Below are positions 46,691-62,222 of a stretch of 64,000 nucleotides of DNA, piece by piece; the first letter of the stretch is position 1, and each line of letters opens with the position of its first letter. Under the pieces are notes generated by a model. The model did not search any database. It was not told the origin of the DNA and saw nothing but the letters and a program-made list of their open reading frames with translations. The DNA is from Plantago ovata (lineage: Eukaryota; Streptophyta; Magnoliopsida; Lamiales; Plantaginaceae). The position numbers were made by a program, and so were the translations under genes. The stretch is from contig CM051456.1 of assembly GCA_028274465.1 (NCBI GenBank), positions 621,545 through 685,544 on the forward strand. Direction: 5' to 3'.

Positions 46691-49600
46691 ATGCTTCTTT
46701 CATCCCAGACGAAGCTGTTTCTAACCCATTCCTACTACTACTCAAACACTGGCAAGAAGATATTATTCCAATCAATGGGTTCCAAGCACTTTCTCCTCCT
46801 CAAACCCCCTCTAATTTCTCCTACCCATCAACGAGTACTCTCCAATTCTCCCTCCCAACAACAAGCCCAATTGTCTCATTCCCTTTCTGGGCCTAATAAA
46901 AATCTCACCTTTTCGACTCCTACACACATTTCGCCAATTTATCAGCAAGCTTCATGTTATTCCAATGGTGCCATGCCTCTTCAACGACCCAGTGAGTGTT
47001 CTTGTAATCTTGGTTTGTTTTCTTGTTTTATTAGGTGGGGTTATTTTTGCGATGTTTTTAGTCAGCTAATTGTTGTTTATAGAATGATAGTTAAGGCTGG
47101 GTAGTGGATGAGATGAGACCAAGCAAGTAGTCAAGAAGCACCTATGAGAATACAAACACACGATGAGAATACCGATACAAAAGTTGATATAAATTCAAAA
47201 TATCGAAATACGAACACATTAAAAATATGTTTGATGTGGAAGTGTAGAATTTTCGTGCTTGGCTAGTTGGATTTTTCTGTTGTAATTGTGTGTGTATTGA
47301 GTTATCTGCTTTGGAGGGGTGGTGTATTGTTTGATGTGGAAATAGAAGTGTTCTGTTGTATATGTGTGTATGCTTGTCTACTTTTGGTTCATAGCATATT
47401 AGTTTTGCTAGTTTGTTTTTGTGGCTGTACTTGAGTGTTTGGGAGTGAGTACAATCACATGTTATGTTAAGTTTTTATCGGCTTATGTGATACTATAATT
47501 GAAAGAATATGAGACACAATTATTTGAATATAGAATGGATGTTCGTCTTCAGAAATGGATGTGTATGTCCTTGTGTGTTTATAAGATGGAAAACAAGATG
47601 AAGATAATGGTACCTCCTTCATATCTTATTCTACTTATGTTTGTTCTATTTACGTTATTTGCTCTTGATTTGGAACTAGTTCAATTGCTTTTTGCGTACC
47701 TGAGGGCTGACATTGCTTTTGTATTTTGTAATCAATTGTTTGATTTAGTCAATGGTGTCGAATTGGAGACTCTGGAGAATGGGATGGTGTATATGAGTCC
47801 GCTTACGGTATTGAGGAAGAAGTTAGATGTACTTGGGATTGATGAATGTGCTGATATGCCAGGTCAATATCATCATTTGATTTGTCCAGCGGTATGTCTT
47901 TATGGATGGCTTTTATGCTACTCAGTTATGACATTTTTTTCTTTTTCTCCGTCATGTTATCTGAACTGCTGGAGTAACTGGCACTTCAAATTGTGAAATT
48001 GATGTTAGCCTGCTGTGATTGGTTGATTGCTGGTTTTTTCACATGCTTGAAAACTATCTCTTCGTGGTGTATGTAAATGCAGAGAGACGCAAAATGTTTG
48101 CTTTCATGTTGTGGTTCTTTTTCTTTCTTTCAGTATTAAATCTGAAAATCTTTAAATTTGGTCCAATGCATCTTTTCAGTTCATATATATTATATTGAGT
48201 CTCTACCACTTTTGACCTTGTAGTGTAAAGGTGGAGATTCAGGAGAGAAGACTTTCTCTCTTTTAATCACAGAAGATGGGTAATCGTCGTGTGGTTGCTT
48301 GGTTCTCCATCTCTTTCTTTGTAGTTTCAGTTCCAAGTGTTCATACTTATATCTGCCTTTATATTATAGGGGTGCAGCAACGTGGAACTGTCATCGGGGT
48401 AAATGTGGGTGGAACGGTGCTACACGTGTAAGCCAGCCATTAAATCCAGCCAATTAAACCCTTTTCTTTTTTGGTGCTGTACTTATTTTGTCTATGGTTA
48501 CAGGCCTATGCACAATCAGGATCAACTTACGCGGAAATGAGTAAATCCACAAGAGCAAAGCAACGAATAATAGGAATGACAGAGGACAGTTTGGGACTGG
48601 AACCTTTATGTAGTGAGGTACTTAATCTATTGACACTATCCTAGAGTTATTTCTCATGCACATTCAGATATTAGATGTGTTTGTTTGCTTTCACACTTTT
48701 CTTGCTCTCTTACAGAATACAATGCATGAAATCCTTCATCTCTTGAATGAACTTTGTGCTAGCCGTTTTGTTTTGTTTTTTGTTTTCCTCGTGTAAATGC
48801 AATCATGTCTAATGCATATGGATGTCATTTAAAATTATAACTAAACCATTTATGTGGTAAAAGAAGTGATGGCTGTGAAAACATCGACTTGAAGCCATCT
48901 ACAGATATAAAAGTTGGCAAAAAACTATTTACGATGCTAAATATTTCGTGCACATTCAGATATTAGATGTGTTTGCTTGCTAAATACCCTCCCTTGGAGA
49001 GAACTTAGGATTACTATAGCTTGCACTGTTCTCTTGCAGTAACTTGGTTTATAATCAGCTGTACATATTTTTCGTATCGAACTTTATTACTTTCATTCAG
49101 ATCTTCTTTAAATTTGTTACTTTGTTATTAAACTTTAACTCCTATAGAATATATTGCATGGAATCACTTATCTGTTAAAAGAAAATAGTGAATTCTTATA
49201 TATTGTTTCTTGTCTAAATGTAATCATGGCCAATGCTTATTGACGGCGTTTAAAAAAACTATTAGCCCTACCCACTTATATGGTAAAATAAGTGACGTGG
49301 CTGTGAAAGCTTTTTACTTGAAGCCACATCTTCAGATAAAAAAGTCATTAGCAAAAAACTACGGTTTATTTGACGTCCCCAGAAATCTTTCACTATCTTT
49401 TATCTTGGTGCTTCTGGATTTTATTTGCCCACTTGGTGAAAATGAAACAGTATATGTGGATAACCTTTTGTGTTTGATCTTTTATTTGGTTGCATGTCTC
49501 TGCTTTTGTTTGCTATCTTGTGAAGTTTCTTTTATATTTCTGGACTTTCACAGAAACATGGAATATACTCATGCTACTTCATATGTTCTCCAGCTACTTG

Positions 49601-52600
49601 ATTATTTTTCCGAGCGCCTAATATCAGAAGAAACACTACGAAGAAATGCTGTAATGCAGAAAAGAACTGGGGATCAGGTGCAGTAACAGTACACTTCAAT
49701 CTCTCGATTCTTTGTTTAGCTGGATATACTCTGCTGAAATTGGCAAATTCTAAGACTTTCTGGTCATGCCAACATTGTACTAAATTTGCACCGCTCATTG
49801 GTGAACCTTTTTGTCTGTTTGAGAAAAGGACATAAGTTTGAGCCATTTGTTAGAGAATACTTAAACCAGCCATTTAAATAAGCCAAGTATTTATTAAAAC
49901 TGGTGTAACCTAAGATTTTTAACCGGATTATGATTATTTGCAGATTGCTATTGCATTCCCATACCGCAGGAACAAGCTTCTTGTAAGCTGCAAGTACCGA
50001 GATCTTAACAAAAAGTTCTGGCAGGTACTGTAACTGAAGTTTTGTTTGTGCACATCATGTTTTGAGGATAAATTAATAAGTTATAATTTAATATTTTATC
50101 TGAGATTACTTGTCTTGTGCACTCAGCTGTCTTGTTTTATTGGTAATATACAGGAGCGTGATACTGAAAAGATCTTTTATGGACTGGATGATATAAAGGG
50201 AGCGAGTGATATCATTATTGTAATGCCTATTGTTCCTATGCTAGTTTCAGTTTTCGTGACTTAGCAAACAAAATTAATTTACTTTTATCTTTATACTGAC
50301 TGAAGGTTGAGGGTGAAATGGACAAGCTTGCAATGGAAGAAGCTGGCTTCAAGAATTGTGTGAGCGTTCCTGATGGTGCTCCTGCAAAAGTCTCAAAGGA
50401 GGAAGTGCCTGGTCCAGAAAAGGTACTCTATTGATTCTTGAAATGCGTTAATTTTTCAAATCGTTTCCGTTTTGAACTTTGAAACTCTTCTTTCTTCTTT
50501 TTTTCTTTTTCTTTTTTTTTTTTTTTAATTTAATTTTAATTTGTTTATACATATATCCCCAACACACTTTTAATTCTTTATTCTATTACCCCTGATGGTG
50601 ATAATATAGATTTGGTTGCGCTCTTATGTTACCTTGGGGGAAAAAAGAATCAGAAAAGAGTTATTTTATGGTAGAATAATGAAATGTTCATGATTTTCCA
50701 TCAAAAGGACATAAAAATAGATGCCATGTGCACACCCCAAAAATGGATAATAAGATTTCTTGTTTGAGAGCATATCAGAACCCAACATTCTCATCTTTTT
50801 TAACTTATAAATAACCAGTTTTAGTTTTGTAGTGATGTCACTGATCGATTACTGATAGTGTTTTCTATTTGAGTTTTACTAATTCTTTTTTCTTTTTTGG
50901 CTGCCTTTTGTTAAGCTAGGACATAAAGTACCAATATTTGTGGAACTGCAGAGAATACACTACTAAGGTTCGTAACCATTCTCTCTCTCTTTTTTTTTTA
51001 GTAGCAAAATGATGCTATTATAATATCTCGCGGGAGTTACTGAGATCTGAATAATTTCTTTTTATTGATATGTTTAGGCCTCTCGTATAATTCTTGCGAC
51101 TGATGCGGATTCACCTGGTCAAGCCTTAGCTGAAGAACTTGCTCGACGCCTGGGAAAAGAAAGGTTTTTGATGTGGCACATGACTATCACCAATGTGTTT
51201 ATATATGCTTCTGGGACTAAAAAATAAACTTGACTATTTCTTGGTTGATCAGGTGTTGGAGAGTTAAATGGCCAAAAAAGAATGAGACCGACACTTATAA
51301 AGATGCAAATGAGGTTTGTTCTAAACTCGTAGCTCCTGGTTGCTGTGTAGAGCAACAGATTTTCCCTTGATTAACTGTTTTAGCTGACAGCTTTATTTAC
51401 AGTTTCTCTATAAACTGAGCATCTTAAATTACAAAACACAACCCTGTTGGGAGTCATGCATTTTACAAATTAGCTCCTTATCTTTTGAACAATTACATCT
51501 AACTCCAAACAATCACGTGTCCAAAAACTCTCTAAAGGAACTTTTACAGTGTTTTTTGGACCCAGATGTACTCGGAGCATCTTCAAGGGATGATTTATGA
51601 AAAATCCTTTTCTTTTAACTGCTTATGTCTCCTACAAGAATTCAACCCTTCTTTTAAGCATCACTGCATTCTGGTGTATCAGTTGGTTTAAATAAATTAT
51701 TTTGAAGGATTACACGTGTACTGTAAGAAAGTATCTCTAATTAAAAACATAATTAAGCTGGCAAAATTTCCCCATGAAGCCTTGTTCCAAAAGGGTAGAA
51801 CTCCTTTTTGCTATTGCATGTTCTCAACTCCCGCCTTTGTCACTGCTCTCTGTTATTACTTTTGAATCTGTTATTACCATGTAGGTGCTTATGTATATGG
51901 GTCCTGAAGCACTACGGAATGTTATTCAAAGTGCCGAACTCTTCCCAATAAAAGGTCTGTTCAACTTCAGAGATTTTTTCGAAGAGATAGATCACTATTA
52001 TCATCAGACACTTGGTTTTGAGCTTGGAGTTCCAACTGGATGGAGGGCTCTTGATCAATTGTATACTGTAAGTATGAGTTGCTCGCCTTGCATTAATGAC
52101 ATACAATTTAATTGTGTTGTCTTGATGATTCGATGTTTTATGTCATTCAGTTGTATTACTGTATACGTCCCCCTGAATAGCATATCTTACAGATGACATG
52201 CAACTTCATGTTTGCTAATTTTTTCGAGCTATTTGTTTGGGGACAGGTTCTGCCAGGAGAACTAACAATTGTTACAGGAGTTCCAAATTCAGGAAAGAGC
52301 GAGTGGATTGATGCCCTTTTAGTCAATCTCAATCATAGTGTTGGCTGGAAATTTGCACTGTGCTCTATGGAAAACCAGGTAAATTCAATGGATTGGTTCT
52401 CCTACTCAACATGTTCATATTTATTTCTTCTAGACTTTTGTGCAAGACAAATGTTAGCATTGAGGACATTTTCCAGAAACATACTGTAAAAACTAAAAAC
52501 CTACATGTAGTTTTTAGCATTAGCAATTTAAGATCTCAGCACAGCTTGTGTATTTATGCTCGTGATACCATGAATTTTCCAGGTTCGAGAGCATGCTCGG

Positions 52601-54214
52601 AAACTTTTGGAGAAACATGTTGGGAAGCCATTCTTTGATGTTAGGTATGTTTGGCCTTTTAATTGTTTGACCTATTATTATTACTGAATCAAGTAACTTC
52701 CATATTGAGAACTACTTGTAGATATGGAGAGTTAAAAGGAAGGATGAGCGCTGGAGAGTTGGAGGATGGAAAGAAATGGCTTGGCGATTCTTTTCAACTA
52801 ATAAGGTGACTATTGTAGTTCTAAACTACTATTATTTTTTAACTTAAGATAAACCAGTAGATATATATATGTATGAATTTCGTTCTAATGTGTATATGCT
52901 GTGAACCAGATGTGAGAATGATTGCCTTCCGAGTATAGATTGGGTTCTTAATCTTGCACGTATGGCAGTTGTGCGCCACGGGATTAGAGGACTTGTCATC
53001 GATCCATATAATGAACTTGACCATCAACGTCATCCTGGCCAGTGAGTCTTTTCTAAATATTATGCAATTGTTTTCTTGCATTTACATCATGATGTTAGAA
53101 CTATTATCTTCGGCTTTCCTCCATTTTTATCTCGTATTAAGAACATAGTTTGTAATGGGTTATGGTAAGGTTAGGGAATGGTGCTAGTGTTTTCTAATGT
53201 TACTTCAACTTGGAACAGGACGGAAACAGAATATGTTAGTCAGATCCTGACAAAAATCAAGCGATTTGCTCAACATCATTCCTGTCACGTTTGGTTTGTA
53301 GCACATCCAAGACAGGTTTCCAATTGTAACACTTGATATTTGACACTGAAAAAATATGATTTGTGCCGTTTTATAATCTGAGACCTGTTTTGCAGTTGCA
53401 AAATTGGGATGGGGGTGCTCCGGATCTGTATGACATCAGTGGCAGCGCTCATTTTATTAACAAATGTGATAATGGAGTTGTTATCCACCGTAACAGAGAT
53501 CCGGAAGCAGATCGTCCTGATATTATTCAGGTTTGCATACCCTTCTAAACCCCCCTCCTCTTTTTCCAGGTTATTGTCTTACCCAATAAGCCCACATACC
53601 TTTCCCTGTGCAGGTTTGTGTGCGAAAGGTGCGTAATAAAGTCATTGGAACGATTGGAGATGCTTATTTGAAATATGACAGGTATGATCCTTCCCCTGTT
53701 GGGCATTATCTGCAACTTGTTAGAATTATGGTTTTGTATTGCTCTTGCATTCTCGATTTGGGATGCACCATTCAACATTTTATATAATCAAGAAAAGAAA
53801 AGGATGTTGTGTTGTGTCCGATTTGAACTCCATGATTCATCTCAACAGGCTGTGCATTCTGTATTGCAATTAGCACTTTCTAGTATCTCTCGCATGCATA
53901 CGAAAATGCTTCTTTTTTTTTTTTTTTTTTTTTCCTTTCCTTTTCTTCTCAAATTATGTATCTTGAGTGTCTGAGCCACCGTTGGCACGTTTTGAGCTGT
54001 ATATGACCAAGCTATACATGGGAAATGTGATCTTTCTATAAAATTTCCCAGATTCAAGTAATAACAGTTTTTTCTTTCATATATATTGCTTTCCTTATTG
54101 TGTTTCCCGTTCGCGGTATCTTATTTTTTTACATCATTCTGAACTGTTATCAGGGTCACGGGAATATACACGGATCTGGATCAACCCTATACACCTTCCA
54201 GAAACAGAAAATAG
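46691..54214 (+). CDS. TWINKLE: TWINKLE: organellar DNA primase-helicase
   Basis: Twenty-one exons join in frame to 722 aa: 46691-46991, 47749-47891, 48224-48279, 48370-48427, 48504-48617, 49594-49677, 49944-50024, 50154-50219, 50306-50422, 50920-50967, 51078-51163, 51253-51313, 51885-52067, 52247-52378, 52583-52644, 52722-52805, 52910-53041, 53219-53315, 53396-53530, 53614-53681, 54154-54214. A transit peptide covers about the first 100 residues, with a second Met at 29. Zinc ribbon C146/C149 and C174/C179; TOPRIM E303 (VEGEMDK) and D365/D367 (TDAD); RecA-like helicase with Walker A GVPNSGKS (477-484), Walker B LVIDPYN (D590), and the late motif DISGSAHFINK. This is the T7 gp4-like enzyme that makes primers and unwinds DNA in mitochondria and plastids. 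Length and domain order fit the Arabidopsis protein (AT1G30680). All catalytic residues are present. Confidence 0.95.
48650..49345. repeat. Diverged duplication inside TWINKLE intron 5
   Basis: The stretch starting 'cacattcagatattagatg' at about 48659 recurs from about 48953. Later landmarks (aatgcaatcatg / aatgtaatcatgg; 'gtgatggctgtgaaa' / 'gtgacgtggctgtgaaa') keep the order. It lies wholly in the intron and explains its length of nearly 1 kb. Confidence 0.65.
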
Positions 54215-54766
54215 TGTGCATCTCAGGCTGATTCCAAACCAGAACTCCCAAATACACCTTATTTTTGTGGAGTGCACTGGAATTTACCGACTAATCTCCC
54301 TGGTTCCGTGGAGTTGCACTCGAATTAACGGACATACGGCAATTGAATTCTTAATGTCTCTCTGGATTGATTGAGAATAGAGAATGAATGTAAGTAGGTT
54401 TCAGGTTGGTTTTCTATTTATTCTGGGACCAGGCCTCAGAGCTTTGCCAGCCAATTTTGTGTTCCTAGGCCTGTTCCCCAGCACTAATGGGGGTAGTATT
54501 TGCATGTATATATGTAATATATATTATTATATATTGACAGAGTTGAAACACCTTCAAGGTCCAGTTGGTTTTGAGGACACTTGACATACATTTATAGTGA
54601 AGTTCTTGCAAACAGTTCCTCAGAATACAAATGAACTCAGTAACAAGAAGTAATTCACTCAAACAAATTATTCGCCTTCGAAAACAGAAGTAGTTCTTTA
54701 AAGAATATCGACATAGATAGAATTTTCAGGTATGTTTCTGGCACAGACGAAAGCTCTCCCATCACA
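54215..54766. other. Convergent 3' region of TWINKLE and patellin
   Basis: 3' flanks of two genes facing each other. A 'cacat..tttaccgactaatctccctgg' phrase is followed by 'gttccgtggagttgcactcg', with nothing coding. No poly(A) signal is distinctive enough to call. Confidence 0.45.
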
Positions 54767-56445
54767 TCAACAAGAAGAGGCCTTACAGGTCTTGTAGCGA
54801 TAGAACGCCCTCCTTTTCTTCCCGGAAGGGTTCTGCAGTGTGAGAACAATCTTCCCCGGTTCAAGATTCTTGAATGTCTTGCGAACCGGCTCCTCACCTG
54901 ACTGCATTTTCGTTTCCTTGCGGATAATCATAGTATATGAACACTCATTTGCTGGCACAAACTCTTCTGTGCAATTCACATCCCATCCAAGAACTATAAG
55001 ATCCCAGATAACCGTAGTTTCAGCCTGTGTTACAAAAAGGACTACTTAGTCACCTACAGTACATCATTTCGATGACTTCATAACCTATCCACTGGATTAG
55101 TCGTCAAAGCGGATACCAGTATAAATCGAAAAAATATGAATCAAATTTCTGTACCTCAGGCAGAGGGATCTCCACGGTTTCGGTTGATCCTGCTTTGATC
55201 ACCACTTCTACAGGTTCACCGTCATCAACAGAGAACTCGATGTCATTCTCCCTCTTGAGACCACCGTACTTGGTCGGTATTTCTTGAATCGGGATATACC
55301 TGTTAGAAGAATGTTTTGCAAATGCAGGTACAATCAAGATCATGAGCTGCAATGGACAGAAACAGTAAGCCAAACAGACAAGTTACTCACTTGAGAAGAG
55401 TCTCAGTGACCATAGATGGACGAGCAAAGACTAGTTTGCTATTAGTTCTTTGTGTCAAGAAAGCAGATAACACAGAATGGAATGCATAATACCAGAAAGG
55501 CACATTGATGAATATCTGCAAAACAAGGCCATCATCACACAAGTCAATCACTCATCAACACATAAACACAACCACCCAGTCAAAAAAAAAAAAAAAAAAA
55601 AAAACCCGTAAAAAACTCACATTCTTTGCTACAAACTCAGGGTAATTATCCTGAAGAACCGCAATAGCTTTCTTAACCGTACCACGAACACCTTTCTTGC
55701 TAACTCCTGGAGAATCCTTAAGATCATTAACCTGCACGAACGAGTTTGCTCCACCAGCCTTAAAATCGAGCTTCTCCCTTATTCCCTTCTCCATAAGACA
55801 AACTCTCCATCTCAAGAACTGCTCCCTTTTCTCCTCCGTTCCAAGTACCTTCTCGTAAACCTCCTCATTTTCGAGCACTCCAAAAACATTGTAACAAACG
55901 GGGCGCCTCTCACGATCAACTCCATCCAAGTATCCAACCGAAGCAACCTCATCACCGAATTCCTCATCCAAGATCGAATCAAACTTAAACTCCTTCCTCC
56001 ATCGAAGCGTCTTCTTTAGCATCTCAAGAGCTTCATTGACCTTAAAATCCCTAGCTCTCAAGAACTTCAACAGAACAACATTAGTCCCATCATTTAGCTT
56101 ACTAGGCAGAAGTGGCACTCCCCAAATAGACACATCTCTATCCACAACAATTTCGCATTCTTCTTCGATTTCGGCCTTCTTCTCTTCACACACTACCACT
56201 TCAGTTTTCTCAACCTTCTCACATATTTCCTTCTTGAATATTTTGTTTTCGAGAATGGCGTCTTCGAGCTTCGTTTTCAGCTCGTTTAAGGCCTTAACCT
56301 CATGCTCTTTCAAATCAGACAAGAAATTGCTCTCTTCTCTATAAGAAGAGCTTTTCTCAATACCCTTTGGCTTACACTCCCCTTTCTCACACATCAACTC
56401 ATGATCAGCCACTGGCATGGTCTCATCTTTAACCTCAACAGTCAT
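54767..56445 (-). CDS. PATL4: Patellin (SEC14-GOLD protein), PATL4-like
   Basis: Four coding exons: 55621-56445, 55391-55515, 55155-55299, 54767-55024, giving 450 aa. I start at the ATG at 56445, not the more distal in-frame ATG, because an acceptor (catgttag) ends a 5' UTR intron at 56456. The N-terminal 110 residues are acidic, Glu/Lys-rich and coiled-coil prone. CRAL-TRIO N about 115-170 (LLKFLRARDFKVNEALEML), SEC14 lipid-binding domain about 180-335 (QDNYPEFVAKN, FLTQRTNSKLVF), GOLD domain about 345-448 (TVIWDLIVLGWDVN, FYRYKTC). Patellins bind phosphoinositides and act in membrane trafficking and at the cell plate or plasma membrane. The short acidic N-terminus fits PATL4 better than the long PATL1-3 type. 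In Arabidopsis PATL4 (AT1G30690) also adjoins TWINKLE. Confidence 0.92.
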
Positions 56446-56455
56446 TGTATGTAAC

Positions 56456-56680
56456 CTAACATGGTTAAGAATCAAACATAAAGATATGAAAAAAGTCAAA
56501 AACCAACATGACAAGAAGTGAAATTGCAAGAATTAAGTTTGTGGGACAAGACAAGATTGATGCATGATTCAACTTACTTGACAATGAATCTTTGATGCCT
56601 CTCTTGAAAATCTTGCTCAGTAGGTTTTCAGCTGGTTATGAAATGAAAATGGTGAAATGCAACGGCTATATAATCACTTA
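56456..56680 (-). promoter_or_regulatory. Patellin 5' UTR intron and probable TATA box
   Basis: On the minus strand the leader exon ends at 56578 with donor gtaagtt, and the acceptor ag lies at 56456, just before the start codon exon. A TATA-like attatatagcc sits at about 56665-56675, about 90 bp upstream of the donor. The intron is read from splice signals only. Confidence 0.55.
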
Positions 56681-57767
56681 TGAGATGGACCCACTAAATT
56701 TTTTATTCCTCAATTTATTTACTTTTTTTTAAAAAAAATTATTGTATGCAAAAGATTAGAAAAGTTGATTTTGGACATTTTATGCATTTTAATTTGTTTG
56801 AGGTATGTTCATTTGTAACTTTTGGTTATGGTGGACATTTTGGAACTAGCTAATTCATTATGTCATTCATCCCAAAAAATCAAGTTTTTAGTTTAGTACA
56901 GGTTTGTTTTACTAGCTAAGTGACTTTTTTACTACAAATACTTTCAGTTTAGGTTTTTCACCATTATATAAATTTAATTTTTGTGAAGTCTTTGTAATTG
57001 GTAATCCATAGAAGGAAAATTATTGAATTTATGTTTATGATTTGGACTGAACTAATCAAATTTAATTCAACTGAATTGCTAGAAACTGAATGGTTTTTAA
57101 GACGAAGAGGAGAAAACCTGCAATTCTTTTAATCATCATTATAGTCATATGGTATGAAAATTCTGAAAATTAGTATCTGCACATGTCAGCTTATCACTCG
57201 CTACAAACTATTTAACTTAGTGGACGGTCTGAAATGGATACATAAATGTTTCACCATTTAAGAAAATTAAAGCATGTTTAAGAAATTACCAGAAGTTGTA
57301 TTAGCATAGTATTTTTTTAGTTAGGGGTCATATTCTATATTTAATGTGAAGCTTATCAAATTAAATTAAAAGCCATGTTATGAGCCGTTTGCGAGAATCT
57401 TTGGACCACAATTAAGTTTCATTTTATTTGGGCCAGCTCGCTAGCCTGGAGTCCAGCATAAATTCGGCTGACAATGATACCCCTTAGATTATACGAAGTA
57501 TTATGGATCCTGATTGATTTTTCACATTAAATATTAATTAAAAAGCTTAATTTTAATTTCCTTCTTTCACAACAATTTTTATTGATTTTTATTTATATAT
57601 TTATTTAAAGCTTACACTCTGTCAATACAGGGGCAGGGCCACCAGGACAGCTTGTTGGTTGTTGAACAAAGATAGTATTTAAACCTTGCTTATTGCAACC
57701 AGTCAAACATTAATTCATTAAGCTTTGTGTATGAACACATAACTCTTTTTTCTTTTTTATTTATAAA
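56681..57767. other. AT-rich intergenic region
   Basis: Upstream of the patellin. No exon or element with two recognisable ends. A caggggcagggccacc at about 57628 resembles a hAT terminus, but no partner end or target duplication is seen. Confidence 0.45.
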
Positions 57768-59769
<2,002 letters not shown>

Positions 59770-61099
59770 GAAGAAGAGTAATATCATTTATGGACGACAT
59801 GATAATTTGTTTATTTTGGTGCTGAATTGAATTTGAAACAAAATATGGCACTAATTAATCAAACTCTGATCAGAAGTTCAGAACAAACAAAACAAAAACA
59901 ACAATTCAGGCAATCAGCAGCTGGGATATGGAACTGGAAATTAAGCAGAGAAGAAGATTTAAAAGAAAGCCAAGACAAGACAAGTATAATGATAAAAATA
60001 CAGACCAAACAAAAAACTAGAAGCCAAGACAAGACAAGCATAATTACCTAGGAATACAAGAGATATCAAATCAGAATTCCTTGTTCTTGAAAAACAGAAC
60101 ATAGAAGGCAAAAACTTAAACTGGTTGTTAGCATACTATTATAATGCATCTGATTTTCAATATTTAGATGGTTTACGTATTACTTTTCGGTCCGTTTGTT
60201 TACACCATTAGTCTTTTCACTACACCAAACAACACATTGTCATACCAACCTTCTAAAAATCTCAACGTTAAAAAAGAAAAAAGGAGGGCGTGTATAGTGT
60301 TTTGGTAGAGAAAATCAATGAATCAGAATATGAAATTAAGCACAAACAACAAATTGAATTTGTGAGAGTATATATAGGTTATAACAAAATCATCATCATC
60401 AGATGAATGAATCAAAGTAACACCATACATTAATCAATTCTCAAATCAAATAGAAAAAAGCTATTGAGCATACTAAACTGCAGAGTCTAATTGTTGCATG
60501 GTAAAGGTGTTGCAATCGTTTCTCGAGCATCACTTATCACTTATGCTCTTTAATTAATAAAAAATAAAATTTTACACGTTTAAAAAAAAGAAGCTAATTG
60601 CTGCTATTTCTTACCAGGCGCAAGGAGATAGACAGACAGAGACAGATCGATGATGATGCCTCAAGAAGAAGCTATAGCTAACTGTCGCTTGAGGTTTTTT
60701 TTAATTTGGTCTCCTCTTTTCTTTCTTCTCTTTTATCGATAATAATACTGTAATAATAATAACAATAAGCGCAGGAACCTAGCCCATAGGCCTGTATTTA
60801 TACCATCAATAGAAAAAATAGTTAGGAAATGGAGGGTCCATATCTTTTTATCTTTTTATGTAAAGCACAGTTAACTTCAAATTTCTTTTCCAAGGATTTC
60901 AAAAATAAAAATGCACCTTATTGACATTATTGACATTGATATACTTGACATATGTAACGTTCTTTTGACAATACTAGGGACATATTGTTTTCCCTTCTTC
61001 TATCTGTTTATAATTTATTTAAATTGGACTGCTAATTTAGCACTTTTTTCTTTTCTTCTTCTTCTTCTGTTTATCAACTGAACTGAAATCAAATGTGGC
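59770..61099. other. F-box upstream region inside the insertion
   Basis: No further gene. A near repeat of 'agccaagacaagacaag' at about 59968 and 60022, AT-rich DNA, and a ttcttttcttcttcttcttc run near 61048. It is still within the insert, which ends at the second TAGAAGG. Confidence 0.45.
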
Positions 61100-61969
61100 T
61101 AGAAGGGGAATGGGGGAAGATGTTTTTTGGGCTATTCGTGGAGGCGGTGGAGCGAGTTTTGGTGTCATCATTGGCAATACGTTGCACCTGAATGCGATGA
61201 CGACCTTTTTGTCAGGATACTATTCCTTCCAGTTGTCAGAAAATTGTCAGGCCTAGCTGAAAGTGAAGGCAATAATACTGTAACGACAACATTCATCGAT
61301 CGCTTTGTACTTTGGCAAAGCCGAAAAACTAGTGTCATTGATGAACAGATAGTTTCCTGATTTGGGATTAATGGGAACAGATTGCAATGAGACGAGCTGG
61401 ATAGAATCGGTCTTATTCTGGTACGGTCTCACAGTCACAGTTACGACTCTTCAGACTGCCTTGTTCAGCCGAACAACAGGTCCAGCTGCATTCCTATATT
61501 GGAAAACCCGATTATGTCAAGACTCCAATACCGAAGACGGGTTGCAAGGGATGCTGGAAAGAGTTGTCCAATCAGGGACAATGACAATGCAATTCAATCC
61601 ATATGGCGGAAGAATGAGCAAAATTCCTGATTCGGCAACAGCATTTCCTCATAGAGCTGGAAACTTGTTCATGATTCAGTACTTGATAGAAGGGGAATGG
61701 GAAGCCACCCAGAAATACACGAAAACAATTAGAGATGCATACGACTACATGACTCCTTACGTGTCGAAGAATCCCAGAGAAGCCTTTCTCAATTATAGAG
61801 ACATCGACCTTGGCATAACCGATCATAGTGGTCCGACCGGACTGCTTATGATGAAGCTAAGGTTTACAGAGTCAAGTACTACACGAACAATTTCGATCGT
61901 CTAGTGCAGGTGAAGACTGATTTCGATCCCGAGAACTTCTTCAGAATAAGCAAAGTATACCACTTCTAA
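61100..61969 (+). pseudogene. BBE-like pseudogene, right piece
   Basis: Resumes the interrupted BBE: GMGEDVFWAIRGGGGASFGV, then in other frames SWIESVLFWYG, NPYGGRMSKIPDSATAFPHR, MTPYVSKNPREAFLNYRDID and the true C-terminus FDPENFFRISKVYHF before a stop at 61969. Several frame changes occur, and some of the middle is missing. With the left piece it is one gene copy, dead even without the insert. Parent family: FAD-linked oxidoreductases of the cell wall or secretory route. Confidence 0.88.
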
Positions 61970-62031
61970 GGGCATGAACATCATGGTGAGTGGTGAGAGA
62001 GCATTGCTGCAGATGGTTCTGAAGTTGTTAG
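61970..62031. other. BBE pseudogene 3' flank
   Basis: Short flank ending in TTGTTAGA, the left target duplication of the hAT MITE. Confidence 0.5.
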
Positions 62032-62222
62032 ACAGCGGAGGAGCCGGGGCCTCCTCCCCCGGCAAAAAAATAAAATGATTTTTTAAGCTAGAATTACGAT
62101 TTTTCAAACTTTTTAGAGGTAATTTTTACATTTTTTTCAACGTTTGAACCTCCTCCGAACTTTAAAATATGATGTATATGTAACTTCGCCCTCTCTAACT
62201 CTAATTCCTGGTTCCGTCCACG
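62032..62222. mobile_element. hAT-type MITE, 191 bp
   Basis: Flanked by perfect 8-bp direct repeats TTGTTAGA (62024-62031, 62223-62230). The ends, cagcggaggagccgggg and, reversed, cgtggacggaaccagg, are imperfect inverted repeats of the same type as the 23.9-kb hAT (caggggcggagccag), hinting at the same family. AT-rich inside, no coding. Confidence 0.75.

Noticed and set aside
55555-56529. Patellin start at the distal ATG (56529)
   Set aside because: The first 28 codons fall mostly in a 5' UTR intron with good donor and acceptor; the hydrophobic N-terminus does not fit patellins.
57620-57650. hAT terminus-like caggggcagggccacc
   Set aside because: No partner end or 8-bp direct repeat found.
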